From Pedobacter endophyticus (GTDB taxonomy: Bacteria; Bacteroidota; Bacteroidia; Sphingobacteriales; Sphingobacteriaceae), in the NCBI RefSeq assembly GCF_015679185.1, contig NZ_CP064939.1, positions 1,178,001-1,242,000 on the forward strand: DNA of 64,000 nucleotides, given 5' to 3'. The position numbers and the translations under genes are program-made. The stretch's first letter is position 1. Each line of letters opens with the position of its first letter. The notes beneath the pieces are model-generated. The model was not told where the DNA came from. It saw only the letters and a list, made by a program, of their open reading frames with translations, and made no database searches. This document shows positions 63,735 through 64,000 of this stretch, piece by piece.

Positions 63735-64000
63735 ATGTACTACAAAAAATCTCTGGTGCTGGCCTTATTGGTATCCTTTGCCTTTGGCCTAAGTGCCTTT
63801 ATGCCACAGAAGTCAGATGAAAAGAAAGCTAAAAATCTAAAGGTTCTACCGAAAGACATCAGTCATGAAGATCTAGACAAGATCATGGACAACTTTAAGA
63901 TGGCGCTGGGCGTAAAATGCGGATACTGCCATGCGCCAATGGCCAATAACCCACGAAAGCTAGACTTTGCAAGTGACGCAAAACCCGAAAAGGAAACCGC
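63735..64000 (+). CDS. c-type cytochrome, partial (runs off the window)
   Basis: The first 88 codons are present. The protein has a signal peptide (YYKKSLVLALLVSFAFGLSA) and then a lysine-rich segment and a helix (HEDLDKIMDNFKMALGVKCG). A haem-binding CxxCH motif reads CGYCHAPM at about residue 61. It would be a periplasmic monohaem cytochrome of the short form often annotated as photosynthetic-reaction-centre-like c subunit in Bacteroidota. The electron partners are not visible. The 3' end is beyond 64000. Confidence 0.85.
   Translation, partial: MYYKKSLVLALLVSFAFGLSAFMPQKSDEKKAKNLKVLPKDISHEDLDKIMDNFKMALGVKCGYCHAPMANNPRKLDFASDAKPEKET

Overview
The window comes from a Bacteroidota chromosome, most probably a Sphingobacteriaceae member of the Pedobacter type. 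The evidence is a type III glutamine synthetase, a large single-chain PurL, a Bacteroidetes-style PurM relative, a TonB with N-terminal membrane anchor, an HXXEE-family protein, and several promoters of the Bacteroidetes class (TAnnTTTG at -7, best seen at tRNA-His, where a -33 TTTG lies exactly 19 nt upstream). No 16S rRNA is present, so the genus is inference.

Region 1 (1 to about 43.5 kb) is an accessory, stress-oriented region. It carries an ECF sigma factor, DUF3891, DUF3606, DUF202 and YetF/DUF421 proteins, a sterol-desaturase-like hydroxylase, an APC permease-MscS-GH15 operon, an L,D-transpeptidase, an AI-2E/PerM-family protein, two Na+/H+ antiporters (NhaA and CPA1 types), DUF2254 proteins, a membrane nuclease-fold protein, CheB-like methylesterase domains and several GAF/PAS histidine kinases. 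Its most coherent unit is a stressosome-type operon on the minus strand (41.2 down to 37.3 kb): rsbR, rsbS, rsbT, an ATPase-SpoIIE phosphatase fusion, and a histidine kinase that begins with a degenerate RsbT-like domain, followed by a lone receiver protein. It looks like partner switching feeding a two-component system instead of sigma-B. The region is also strikingly eroded. At least eight genes are cut by single-base indels (TlpA-like, a secreted protein, two PAS kinases, two DUF421 genes, the L,D-transpeptidase, a CheB) and others are truncated or joined to foreign sequence, including an IS21-like end remnant at 26.4-26.8 kb.

Region 2 (about 43.5 to 50.2 kb) looks like integrated mobile DNA. 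It has several unrecognised small genes, then two related large serine recombinases in tandem, the second of which reads into the 3' side of tRNA-His(GTG).

Region 3 (50.2 to 64 kb) is conserved chromosome with intact genes: tRNA-His, rnhA, fbp, a YfcE-type phosphodiesterase, trmN6, a VOC protein, an antitoxin/PIN pair, purL, tonB, glnN, purM and the start of a c-type cytochrome. The purM gene carries an in-frame tandem array of a 24-bp unit (four full copies plus a partial) that looks like a dispersed intergenic repeat that has colonised a coding sequence.
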